DNA of 64,000 nucleotides from Dehalococcoidia bacterium UBA2991. Lineage in GTDB: Bacteria; Chloroflexota; Dehalococcoidia; Tepidiformales; Tepidiformaceae. The stretch is taken from assembly GCA_002346645.1 (NCBI GenBank), contig DEAD01000008.1, positions 124,001 to 188,000 of the forward strand, read 5' to 3'. Every line of letters begins with the position of its first letter. Positions within the stretch are counted from its first letter, which is position 1. The notes beneath the pieces were generated by a model. That model did no database searches. It saw nothing but the letters and a program-made list of their open reading frames with translations, and had not been told where the DNA came from. Positions 17,456-25,846 of this stretch are shown here, one piece after another. A program made the position numbers and the translations under genes.

Positions 17456-18736
17456 GTGAGCGAACAGGCACAGTCCGCGAAGCCTCAAACCCGACCCACA
17501 TTACCTACGCTCGAAACGTTTTCAGCTTTCAAGTCGCGACCCTTCACCTACCTGTGGATCAATACCGTGAGCTTCGCGTTAGTGCAGGCAACGCAGCGCT
17601 TCGCCTTCGTTTGGTTGGTGATCGAAGCAGTTAACGTTGGCGGTCTGGGAAAGGGTTCGGCCTGGTCAGGCGCTGTTTTCTTCGCCCTAGGAATTCCCGT
17701 TCTTTTCATGACCATTCCAGCGGGTGTGCTGGCAGATCGCATCAACCGACGCTCCCTAGTTCTCGTGAGTCAGCTAGCGGCAGTGGGTGTAACTATTACA
17801 GCGGGAGTGGTCTCCATCTCTGGGGCAATGACTACCACGATCGCACTGGCCTTGGCGGGAGGGGTAGGCGCGACAATTGCAGTTGGCTTACCTGTTCGGA
17901 ACGCAATCGTTCCCACAGTGGTAGACCGAAAAACCCTCCTTAAGGCCATCGTGATGATGAGCATGGCGTTGAACATCTCGCAAATCGTCGGACCAGGCCT
18001 AGGCGGCCTTGCTATCGACTTGTGGGGAATAGGGGGAGCATTCATAGCCCAAGGGGTACTACTACTTATAGGAACTTTGGCCCTTATCCCCCTTAAGGTG
18101 CCTAACACCAGAACAGCAGAGGAGCACAAAGCACCGCTGCAGGAACTAAAGGAAGGACTAGGCTTCGTCTGGGGCCACCGAGGCATCCGCACCCTAATCT
18201 TGTTACTAGCGGGGACAGGCCTTTTCATGATGGGCCCCTTCGGAGCACTACTCCCACAAATCGCGAAGGAAGAGCTGGGGCAAGGCGCATCTGAAGCAGG
18301 ACTGCTCTTTACCTTCATGGGTGCAGGCATGATGGTAAGTTCCTTGGCCATAGCTTCGATGCCCAAACTGAAGAACAAGGGGGGATGGTTCATCGGCTCC
18401 CTGATGATGGCTGGCATGATTTTGCCAGCCTTAGGCCTTTCGCCCTGGTATGCCCTGACAGCCTCGGCAATGTTCATCGGTGGCATGGGAGGAGGAGTAT
18501 TCATGAACTTGAATCAAGTGCTAGTACAGGCCAACACACCGCCCGAGATGATGGGGCGGGTAGTTGGCGTTCATACACTTGCATTCCAGGGTCTGGGACC
18601 GTTCGGTGGGCTACTCGCAGGACTCATGGCGGCGTTAATGGGGGCACCACTTTGGATGGCGATCAGTGGAGCAATCTTGTTCACTTTTACAACGACAGCG
18701 CTATTGACCCAACCCTCACTGCGGAAGATGGAGTAG
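17456..18736 (+). CDS. MFS transporter (enterobactin-exporter-like fold)
   Basis: Twelve-span major facilitator of 426 residues, starting at GTG. Family segments are FTYLWINTVSFALVQATQRFAFVWLVIE at the N-terminus, MTIPAGVLADRINRRSLVLVSQ after span 2-3, GLPVRNAIVPTVVDRKTLLKAIVMMSMALN and QVLVQANTPPEMMGRVVGVH near the C half. These match the MFS_3 group (EntS-like exporters). The substrate is unknown. It stands alone between an SDR and an acyl-CoA dehydrogenase; a 74-nt gap follows. Confidence 0.86.
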   Translation: MSEQAQSAKPQTRPTLPTLETFSAFKSRPFTYLWINTVSFALVQATQRFAFVWLVIEAVNVGGLGKGSAWSGAVFFALGIPVLFMTIPAGVLADRINRRSLVLVSQLAAVGVTITAGVVSISGAMTTTIALALAGGVGATIAVGLPVRNAIVPTVVDRKTLLKAIVMMSMALNISQIVGPGLGGLAIDLWGIGGAFIAQGVLLLIGTLALIPLKVPNTRTAEEHKAPLQELKEGLGFVWGHRGIRTLILLLAGTGLFMMGPFGALLPQIAKEELGQGASEAGLLFTFMGAGMMVSSLAIASMPKLKNKGGWFIGSLMMAGMILPALGLSPWYALTASAMFIGGMGGGVFMNLNQVLVQANTPPEMMGRVVGVHTLAFQGLGPFGGLLAGLMAALMGAPLWMAISGAILFTFTTTALLTQPSLRKME

Positions 18737-18810
18737 CGAAAAGGTCGTTTACGACCTAGGGGGGGTCTGTTAGCGTTCTGGCGTCCCGAACACAGTATGG
18801 AGAGACCTCG

Positions 18811-19992
18811 ATGGACTTCCAGGACACTCCCGAACAAGCTGCCTGGCGAAAACAGGTGCGCACCTTCATCGCGAACGAGCGCCCCCAAGAATATGAACCA
18901 GATAAAGGAATGATGGGGGGGGAGGAAGGCCCACCGCGTAACGCTCCCTGGTACAGACGGTGGCAAGACAAACTCACAGAGCGGGGATGGATCGCTCCTG
19001 CATGGCCTAAGGAGTACGGCGGTGCGAGCTTAGGCGTCATGGAACAGTTCATTCTGAATGAGGAGTTCGCCGAGGCCCGGGTTCCTTCCGGAAGTATCGG
19101 GAACGGAGTCTCCATGCTAGGCCCAACGATTATTGCCCACGGCACTGAAGCGCAGCAGAAGGAACATCTAGGCCGCATGCTCCGAGGTGAGGTGATCTGG
19201 TGCCAAGGCTATAGCGAACCAGGTTCAGGCTCAGACCTCGCCTCGCTGCAGACACGCGCGATCCGTGATGGCGATGACTACATGCTCAATGGCCAGAAGA
19301 TCTGGACTTCTGGAGCCCACTATTCAGACTGGATATTCATGCTAGCGCGTACAGACCCCGATGCACCTAAGCACCGTGGCATTAGTTACTTCCTTTTGGA
19401 TATGAAGACTCCAGGGATCACAGTTCGACCACTAGTCAACATGGGCAACATGCACAACTTCAACGAGGTGTTCTTCGAGGATGTTCGCGTTCCTGCAGAG
19501 AACATCGTAGGTGAGGTGAACCGAGGCTGGTACGTAGGAGCCACAACCCTGGACTTTGAACGAAGCTCCATTGGTAGTGCAGTAGCACACCGACAAACCC
19601 TTGAACGTTACCTAGATTACTGGCGTGAGCACCGCGACGCGGTTTCGAATCCGGAAAGCGTACGAGAGTCCTTAGTAGAGCGTTGGATCGAGGCTGCGAC
19701 CGCAAAGATGTTGAGCTACCGAGTGATCGGTATGCAAGCTGCAGGTGAGATTCCCAATGCCGAAGCCTCGATTGCAAAGATGTTTAGTACTGAGCTCTCG
19801 CAACGAATCGCCGGGACAGCGATCAAGATGCTGGGCACAGCCGGACAGCTCAATGGGGGCGAGAATGCACCGTTCGAGGGCCGCCTGGGGTCTGGTTATG
19901 TAGGCTCTGTGTCCGCCACAATTGCTGGCGGAACGAGCGAGATCCAGCGCAACATCATCGCCACGCGGGGACTAGGTTTACCTAGAGCCTAA
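18811..19992 (+). CDS. Acyl-CoA dehydrogenase family protein
   Basis: FAD-dependent acyl-CoA dehydrogenase of 393 residues. Segments include WCQGYSEPGSGSDLASLQTRA, DDYMLNGQKIWTSGAHYSDW and the C-terminal AGGTSEIQRNIIATRGLGLPR. The catalytic base position of the medium-chain enzyme (YEGT) reads AGGT here, as in many FadE-type members whose base lies elsewhere. The start ATG follows GGAGAGACCTCG. It lies next to a converging CoA-transferase, consistent with acyl-CoA breakdown. Chain length or steroid/branched specificity cannot be told. Confidence 0.9.
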   Translation: MDFQDTPEQAAWRKQVRTFIANERPQEYEPDKGMMGGEEGPPRNAPWYRRWQDKLTERGWIAPAWPKEYGGASLGVMEQFILNEEFAEARVPSGSIGNGVSMLGPTIIAHGTEAQQKEHLGRMLRGEVIWCQGYSEPGSGSDLASLQTRAIRDGDDYMLNGQKIWTSGAHYSDWIFMLARTDPDAPKHRGISYFLLDMKTPGITVRPLVNMGNMHNFNEVFFEDVRVPAENIVGEVNRGWYVGATTLDFERSSIGSAVAHRQTLERYLDYWREHRDAVSNPESVRESLVERWIEAATAKMLSYRVIGMQAAGEIPNAEASIAKMFSTELSQRIAGTAIKMLGTAGQLNGGENAPFEGRLGSGYVGSVSATIAGGTSEIQRNIIATRGLGLPRA

Positions 19993-20019
19993 GCCCCTGC
20001 TACCAGAACTCCTGACTCC

Positions 20020-21201
20020 CTAGATGACATTGCCATCTTTAAATCGTTCGATGTCCTCCCAACTATAGTCCAGGCCTAACAGGATCTCCTCCGTATGTTG
20101 CCCCAGGTCCGGCGCTGTCGATCTTGGGCCCGATGGCGTCTCGCTCATGTTGATAGGAGTTCCAACTATTCCAATCTCTCCAAGATTCGGATCTTCAAGG
20201 GTTGTGAGGTACTCGTTTGCGATGACCTGCGGTTCCTGCGCAACAGCCGCGTAGTCGTTAACCGGACCGCAGGGGAGGTTTGCAGCCTTGAGGCGAGTTA
20301 ACCACTCATCTCGAGGCTTGGTACCAAAAGTCAACTCAAGCTCAGCAATTAGCTCGTCACGGTTACCGATCCGACCGTGAGGTTCAGCAAAACGTTCGTC
20401 AACAATCAGATCTTCCCTCTCCAGGACTTCACAGAAAGCAGGCCACCATTTCGGATCGAGGAGGCCAAGGCTCAAATAGAGTCCATCAGCACAAGGGTAG
20501 TGCGTAAACAGTGGATTCCAGCGAGGACCACTAGGTCGTTGCTCCTTCTGGCGAAGGAAGCCGGTAAAGCCGAGCCCCTGCAGTGCGAGCTGGGTTCCCA
20601 GCAGGGAGGAGTCCACGTGCTGACCAACACCCTGCAACTCACGAGCAGCAATGGCAGCAGCTATACCTAGCGCGAAGATCATCGCACCGACCTGGTCAGC
20701 CATTCCCCCAATGATGGTAGCCGGTACCGAGCCAGGACCTCCCCCTTGCGCAACCATAATCCCTCCCATCGCTTGACCAATTGAGTCAAACGATGGCTCA
20801 TGTGCATGCGGACCCTTGGGGCCAAACCCAGAGGCGCTGGCTGTAATGATGCGAGGGTTAATGGCTACAAGGGACTCATGATCTAGCCCGAATCGCTCCA
20901 TCGTCCCAGGCCGGAAGTTATCAGTGACAACATCAGTCTCAGGGATCAGGCGGTAGATGATCTCTCTCCCTTCAGGGGTCCGAGTATCCACGGTAAGAGA
21001 GCGCTTATTACGGTTGAGCGCTTGGAAGTAAGCGCAGAAGCCATCGGGTTGTAAGCCGAGGCTACGCCCCAGGTCGCCATTGGTGGGCTCTTCGACCTTG
21101 ATTACTTCGGCACCAAGGTCAGAAAGCAGGACCGTGGCAAATGGGCCTTGCTGATAACGTGTGAAGTCGAGGATCCGGACTCCATCGAGAGCGCCTGGCA
21201 T
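20020..21201 (-). CDS. CaiB/BaiF CoA-transferase family protein
   Basis: Class III CoA-transferase of 393 residues. Conserved parts: LLSDLGAEVIKVEEPTNGDLG, GFGPKGPHAHEPSFDSIGQAMGG and IIGGMADQVGA with the catalytic Asp. The start ATG follows AGGAGGCGCTC. It shares its general end (LGLDYSWEDIERFKDGNVI) with the CoA-transferase at 1444-2628, so the two are paralogues. It converges with the acyl-CoA dehydrogenase. The acyl substrate is unknown. Confidence 0.9.
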   Translation of the reverse strand: MPGALDGVRILDFTRYQQGPFATVLLSDLGAEVIKVEEPTNGDLGRSLGLQPDGFCAYFQALNRNKRSLTVDTRTPEGREIIYRLIPETDVVTDNFRPGTMERFGLDHESLVAINPRIITASASGFGPKGPHAHEPSFDSIGQAMGGIMVAQGGGPGSVPATIIGGMADQVGAMIFALGIAAAIAARELQGVGQHVDSSLLGTQLALQGLGFTGFLRQKEQRPSGPRWNPLFTHYPCADGLYLSLGLLDPKWWPAFCEVLEREDLIVDERFAEPHGRIGNRDELIAELELTFGTKPRDEWLTRLKAANLPCGPVNDYAAVAQEPQVIANEYLTTLEDPNLGEIGIVGTPINMSETPSGPRSTAPDLGQHTEEILLGLDYSWEDIERFKDGNVI

Positions 21202-21339
21202 GAGCGCCTCCTATGACAGGTATGTTGTCGAGCATCGTACCCAACTCCCAGCCCCTGCGCCCCTACCCCAGGAGGGCGTTTCCGTAGGGAAAGTCTGCGC
21301 TACGCTGCCGCGAACACCCAAGAGAGGCTGCTAGGAACT

Positions 21340-22776
21340 GTGTCCCCCCTTAGTCAGGTGAACCTTCCCACTTATCCCCTTGAACGCTTTCACAAGGTCG
21401 TAGAACCAGATGTGTTGGAACACGCATCGGCAGTCCTTGAACGCAGTCGGGATCTATTGGACGGCCGAACAGTCTGGCATGTTAACTCAACCGCAGAAGG
21501 TGGCGGCGTGGCCGAGATGCTGCGCTCTCTGTTGGCTTACGCACGAGGCTCTGGAATAGACGCTCGCTGGGCCGTGATAGAAGGGGAACCAGAGTTTTTC
21601 CGCATCACAAAGCGGCTACATCACGCACTGCATGGCTCACTCGGCGATGGGTCGCCCCTAGGCGCACAGGCAGCACGCGCCTACGGCGAAGTACTTAATC
21701 CGAACCTCAAATCGTTCCTCGATGACGTGCGTCCTGGTGACACTGTCTTCTTGCACGACCCCCAGACAGCAGGCATGGCAGCCTCGCTAATGGCCCACGG
21801 CGCAACCGTTATTTGGCGTTGCCACATCGGTACAGAAGACTCCACGCCTGAGACGGAAGAAGGATGGAGCTTCCTTGCTCCGCATATACGCGACGTCCCT
21901 CTACGCATCTTTTCGCGAAAGGCTTACATTCCTGCGGTACTCAACGACAACCGCAGCAAAGTAGTACAGCCTTCTATCGATGCTTTCTCAACCAAAAACG
22001 AAGAACTCGAGGACGATGTAGCTCGCGCAATCCTCACCCAAGCGGGCCTCATAACCGGACCACCTGGTGACGGGCCCAGGAGCTTCACCCGGGGCGATGG
22101 CTCAACAGGATTGGTCGAGCGACAGGCGAGTGTACTTCGAGAAGACGCAGCCCCAGTCTGGAATGATCCATTAGTAGTGCAGGTTTCCCGCTGGGACCCT
22201 CTGAAGGACCACGGTGGGGTAATGCAGGGCTTTGCCTCCTTCGTTGACCGTTACGACCAGAATGGCCGAACGCAGCTAGTTTTGGCAGGACCCGATGTCT
22301 CTGGAGTCACCGACGACCCGGAGGGAGGCATCGTGCTGGAAGAGCTGAAAGGGCTTTGGGCAACATTCCCCAAGCACCTGAGGTCACGGATGCACCTCGC
22401 ATCCCTTCCGATGGAGGACGTGGGGGAGAACGCAGCCATCGTGAATGCGCTCCAACGACACGCAACCATCATTGTGCAGAAGAGCCTTCGCGAAGGATTC
22501 GGACTAACGTTGACAGAAGCCATGTGGAAAAGTCGTCCGGTTATAGCCAGCCGCGTGGGGGGCCTACAGGATCAGGTAACTCACGAGGAAGATGGACTAT
22601 TACTCGATAACCCCACAGACGTAGAGGCTTTAGGCGACGCGCTTGGCCGGATAATCAAAGATAGACCGCTAGCAACACGACTAGGTTCGAATGCCAAGGA
22701 GCGAGTTCGGGCGAACTTCCTCGGCATTCGACATCTTGCGCAATACCATGACCTCCTTAATACGTTACTTTCTTAA
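21340..22776 (+). CDS. Glycosyltransferase family 4, TreT-like (trehalose synthase type)
   Basis: A 478-residue GT-B enzyme. The N-domain starts VWHVNSTAEGGGVAEMLRSLLAYARGSGIDARW, the signature of the trehalose glycosyltransferring synthase group (NDP-glucose plus glucose giving trehalose). The C-domain has VSRWDPLKDHGGVMQGF and SLREGFGLTLTEAMWKSRPVIASRVGGLQDQV, with the GT4 Glu pair. Start GTG is preceded by AGGAACT. It is a single gene divergent from the CoA-transferase. Trehalose as compatible solute is the likely product. Other glucosyl acceptors are possible. Confidence 0.83.
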   Translation: MSPLSQVNLPTYPLERFHKVVEPDVLEHASAVLERSRDLLDGRTVWHVNSTAEGGGVAEMLRSLLAYARGSGIDARWAVIEGEPEFFRITKRLHHALHGSLGDGSPLGAQAARAYGEVLNPNLKSFLDDVRPGDTVFLHDPQTAGMAASLMAHGATVIWRCHIGTEDSTPETEEGWSFLAPHIRDVPLRIFSRKAYIPAVLNDNRSKVVQPSIDAFSTKNEELEDDVARAILTQAGLITGPPGDGPRSFTRGDGSTGLVERQASVLREDAAPVWNDPLVVQVSRWDPLKDHGGVMQGFASFVDRYDQNGRTQLVLAGPDVSGVTDDPEGGIVLEELKGLWATFPKHLRSRMHLASLPMEDVGENAAIVNALQRHATIIVQKSLREGFGLTLTEAMWKSRPVIASRVGGLQDQVTHEEDGLLLDNPTDVEALGDALGRIIKDRPLATRLGSNAKERVRANFLGIRHLAQYHDLLNTLLS

Positions 22777-22803
22777 AGGTCTCTCTCTTGGTTCCCTTAG
22801 GGT

Positions 22804-24900
22804 CTAACCCGATTCACTCAACTCACGATTGAGATAAGCACGAGCCAGAATTAGCTGTTCGTACGAGAGATCATTATCGAGAGCCTCACGTAGAGGCTGG
22901 ATTGCGGCAATTGGTCGAGCCCCCATGATTAGCCGGATACGAGCAAGATCGGCACTATTGATCCAGGCACGTACATCCTCAATCTGGCCCTCTTCGATGA
23001 AGGAAGCTAGGTGCTGTGCGATCGTCTGAGACCTCAACCCACGCCGAACAGCAATCTCCTCGATGGTGAACCCCTCGAGATGGAGAGCAAAGGTGCGCTG
23101 AGCAGAGGACGGAAGGTTTAAAGCAGCACCAGTTTTTACAGAGAAACTGGCAGGGGGTTCAATCGAAGCATCGGAAGGAGAGGAGAGCACCTCGGTATGC
23201 GACTCCATCACCTTTAGAAAGACCGCACCATAGCGCTCAGCTTTCACACGACCGATACCACGGACCTGGAGCAGGCCGGCCTCACTAGTAGGCCGTTGCC
23301 CAACCATGTCGTGGAGAGTGGCATCACTGAAGATTACATAGGGAGGTACCCCCTCCTCTTCGGCAAGCCGGCGGCGAAGCGAGCGTAGCTCAAGAAAAAG
23401 CGGCGATTCTATTTCGCGCTCTCGTTGACCAGTAGGAGCAAGGCAGGGCCCACAGTTACCACAAGCACGAGCAACCCGAGTCTCTCCAAAATAATCCAGG
23501 ATGCGAGCGCGCAGACAGGTAGCCGATTCCACAAGAGCTTGCATAGAGTCGAGCTTGGCGATCGCGTGGTCTCGATGCGCCTCGAGACCAGCAAGGTCGA
23601 TTTCGGCCTCACCATCAGGCCGAAGGGCCCAGGCAAAGTTCCCCTGACGACCAGCAAGCCCCGACTCAACAAGCGCTTGGATGGCTGCGTTCACCCCAGG
23701 AGTTTCTTCCCGATCTACAAGGTCATCTATCACTTCGCGGTCACCAAACCGCCGCACTAGAGCTCGATACACCTCAAGAACAGTCTCAGTTGGAGGGTGG
23801 GAAAGCTCGATAAAGAACTCCCGCAGGCCACGATCCCGAGGGGCGAAGAAAAGGACACACTCTGCAGGATCTCCGTCGCGTCCGGCACGGCCAGCTTCCT
23901 GGTAGTAAGCCTCAATCGACTCGGGAAGATCGTGGTGGACGACAACTCGGACATCGGGCTTGTCAATCCCGAGACCAAAAGCGTTAGTCGCAATTATTAC
24001 CCGAACGCTATCCCGAGCAAAAGCATTCTGAATGCGAACACGATCCTCCTCTGGCATCCCTGCGTGGTACCGAGCACAGCGAATACGTCGCCGCTGTAAC
24101 GCCTCCGCTAAGGACTCGACCCGCTTCCTAGTAGCGCAGTAGACAATGGCAGAGGCCTGGCTTCCCAGGGTCTCAAGTAATTCTGCGGTTTTTTCCAGCT
24201 TCTCCTTTTGACTACGCAGTCGAATAGCCTGAAAGCGGAGGTTAGGGCGATCAAAACCAGCGATCCGGACATCAGGGTCATTAAGGCCAAGACGTTTGGC
24301 AATATCGTCACGAACAAGTGGGTCAGCTGTAGCAGTAAGAGCAACTATCGGAGGGTTCCCCAGCCGGTTCCGAGCAATGCCAAGATCACGGTAGCTTGGT
24401 CGAAAGTCATGGCCCCACTGGGAAATACAGTGGGCTTCATCAATAGCAAGAAGAGAAACCCTCACCCCCCGCAATGCAGCGACGAAACGCCCATCAGCAA
24501 AACGCTCAGGAGCGACGTAAAGCAGCCGCAAATTACCTTCCGCAGCTTGGCGCAAAATTGCCACCTGTTCATCGCGAGGCACCGTTGAATTAATAGCCCC
24601 CGCAGTAACGCCATTCCTAGTGAGCGCATCAACCTGATCTTTCATCAGCGCAAGAAGAGGAGAGACCACCAATGTGAGACCATCCTGCAATAGGGCAGGC
24701 AACTGATAGCAAACGCTCTTACCACCACCTGTAGGCAGGACGGCGAGGGTGTCTCGACCTGAGAGAACAGAAGCAACAACTTCGGCTTGCCCGGGTAGGA
24801 ATTCCTCATATCCAAAAACTTCACGGAGATGTTGCCGAGCGGGAGCTAGGGCAACGGGATCATGAGGTGGCGCGGGAGAGCCAGTATGGGAAGCGCTCAC
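22804..24900 (-). CDS. recQ: RecQ family ATP-dependent DNA helicase
   Basis: 3'-5' DNA helicase of 698 residues used in recombination and repair. Walker A PTGGGKS is at residues 56-62, the DEAH box is in AIDEAHCISQWGHDFRPSY, and the RecQ C-terminal zinc cysteines are in CLRARILDYFGE...CGNCGPCL. An HRDC domain (LRSLRRRLAEEEGVPPYVIF) follows. Then comes an extra C-terminal HTH_40-type region (FALHLEGFTIEEIAVRRGLRSQTIAQHL). Start GTG at 24900. It is divergent from the GatD gene and convergent with the glycosyltransferase. Confidence 0.93.
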   Translation of the reverse strand: MSASHTGSPAPPHDPVALAPARQHLREVFGYEEFLPGQAEVVASVLSGRDTLAVLPTGGGKSVCYQLPALLQDGLTLVVSPLLALMKDQVDALTRNGVTAGAINSTVPRDEQVAILRQAAEGNLRLLYVAPERFADGRFVAALRGVRVSLLAIDEAHCISQWGHDFRPSYRDLGIARNRLGNPPIVALTATADPLVRDDIAKRLGLNDPDVRIAGFDRPNLRFQAIRLRSQKEKLEKTAELLETLGSQASAIVYCATRKRVESLAEALQRRRIRCARYHAGMPEEDRVRIQNAFARDSVRVIIATNAFGLGIDKPDVRVVVHHDLPESIEAYYQEAGRAGRDGDPAECVLFFAPRDRGLREFFIELSHPPTETVLEVYRALVRRFGDREVIDDLVDREETPGVNAAIQALVESGLAGRQGNFAWALRPDGEAEIDLAGLEAHRDHAIAKLDSMQALVESATCLRARILDYFGETRVARACGNCGPCLAPTGQREREIESPLFLELRSLRRRLAEEEGVPPYVIFSDATLHDMVGQRPTSEAGLLQVRGIGRVKAERYGAVFLKVMESHTEVLSSPSDASIEPPASFSVKTGAALNLPSSAQRTFALHLEGFTIEEIAVRRGLRSQTIAQHLASFIEEGQIEDVRAWINSADLARIRLIMGARPIAAIQPLREALDNDLSYEQLILARAYLNRELSESG

Positions 24901-24968
24901 AGGCTGAAGTGTAGAACATTTGAGCGCCAGCTGGGCAGGAATCGTGCAGAGCGGGGTAGGCTAGAGAT

Positions 24969-25757
24969 ATGGGAACGCGGCAAGAAGTCCGACTGCGGCT
25001 AGCGCATCTTTACGCCGATGTGATGAACGTATACGGCGACCAGGGCAATGCGAGCGCGTTGCGCTACCGATGTGAAGCACGTGGTATTACACTCGAAATA
25101 GCCAGTATCTCTATCGGTGAGACATTCGACCCGCGGGATTACGACCTACTCATTGTCGGCGGTGGTGAGGACCGGGAACAGCGACGAATTGCCGACGACC
25201 TAACAAAAAGAGGTGGGGCTATTCGATCAGCAATTGCAGCTGGACTTCCGGCGCTAGCTGTTTGCGGGGGCTTCCAACTGTTTGGGAATAGTTATGTGGG
25301 GTCCGATGGGAAGGCACTACCAGGTATTGGTGTCTTTCGCATGGAAACAATCCACCCCGGCAATAAAACGAAACGTTCTATCGGTAACGTCCTCCTACAA
25401 ACAGAGTTTGGGGAAGTAGTGGGATTTGAGAACCACGGGGCCTCCACGTGGCTGGACAACAGGGAGGAACGCTTTGGCACAGTGGTCGTTGGCAGGGGAA
25501 ACAACGGCGAAGATGGTTCAGAAGGAGCACGGGTAGCGAATGCAATCGGCACGTATCTGCATGGGAGCCTCCTTCCCAAAAACCCCTCTATCACGGACTT
25601 CCTATTAGAAAGAGCCCTCTCCAGACGCTTTGGAGAGGGCGTAACACTGGAACCCCTCGACCAGCACCATGAGGAATCCGCTCGGAAAGAGGCCAGCCGG
25701 ATAACACGTCGGAGGAAGGGACTGCGCCAACATTTGCCAGGGCTCTTAAGGCGCTAA
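24969..25757 (+). CDS. gatD: Type 1 glutamine amidotransferase, GatD-like
   Basis: Class I amidotransferase of 262 residues related to CobQ/CobB. The N-terminus LRLAHLYADVMNVYGDQGN is a hallmark of GatD. The nucleophile Cys is in LPALAVCGGFQLFG, and the His is in NAIGTYLHGSLLPKNPSI. GatD works with MurT to amidate D-glutamate in lipid II. A murT gene usually adjoins it, but here the neighbours are recQ and groEL. The C-terminal tail is basic (ASRITRRRKGLRQHL). The family call is good; peptidoglycan function in this organism depends on finding murT. Confidence 0.85.
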   Translation: MGTRQEVRLRLAHLYADVMNVYGDQGNASALRYRCEARGITLEIASISIGETFDPRDYDLLIVGGGEDREQRRIADDLTKRGGAIRSAIAAGLPALAVCGGFQLFGNSYVGSDGKALPGIGVFRMETIHPGNKTKRSIGNVLLQTEFGEVVGFENHGASTWLDNREERFGTVVVGRGNNGEDGSEGARVANAIGTYLHGSLLPKNPSITDFLLERALSRRFGEGVTLEPLDQHHEESARKEASRITRRRKGLRQHLPGLLRR

Positions 25758-25778
25758 GCAAAAACACCCCAACTCGGA

Positions 25779-25805
25779 TTAGCACTCTTGCTATAAGAGT
25801 GCTAA
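25779..25805 (+). promoter_or_regulatory. CIRCE operator (HrcA binding site)
   Basis: A perfect CIRCE element: TTAGCACTC, a 9-nt spacer (TTGCTATAA), then GAGTGCTAA. This is the known binding site of the heat-shock repressor HrcA and lies 41 nt before groEL. No mismatch to the consensus is seen. It implies that hrcA is encoded elsewhere in the genome and that groEL is heat-inducible. Confidence 0.97.
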
Positions 25806-25808
25806 TAT
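25779..25808 (+). promoter_or_regulatory. Candidate groEL promoter overlapping CIRCE
   Basis: TTAGCA (25779-25784) and TAATAT (25803-25808) lie 18 nt apart and each match four of six positions of the -35 and -10 consensus. The CIRCE element would cover both, which fits repression by HrcA. An alternative -10, TATAAG at 25792-25797, has no good -35. Assignment is tentative. Confidence 0.4.
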
Positions 25809-25846
25809 ACGCGCCATTGATTTCCGGGAGAGGACCATAGAGCCAT

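Noticed and set aside
17770..18504. Minus-strand 244-codon open frame opposite an MFS gene
   Set aside because: It lies wholly inside a clear transporter gene, is rich in Pro/Met/Ser as expected for an antisense shadow, and has no family pattern.
22683..22694. tRNA-like T-loop motif GGTTCGAA
   Set aside because: It lies inside the glycosyltransferase gene, and no acceptor or anticodon stems can be drawn around it.
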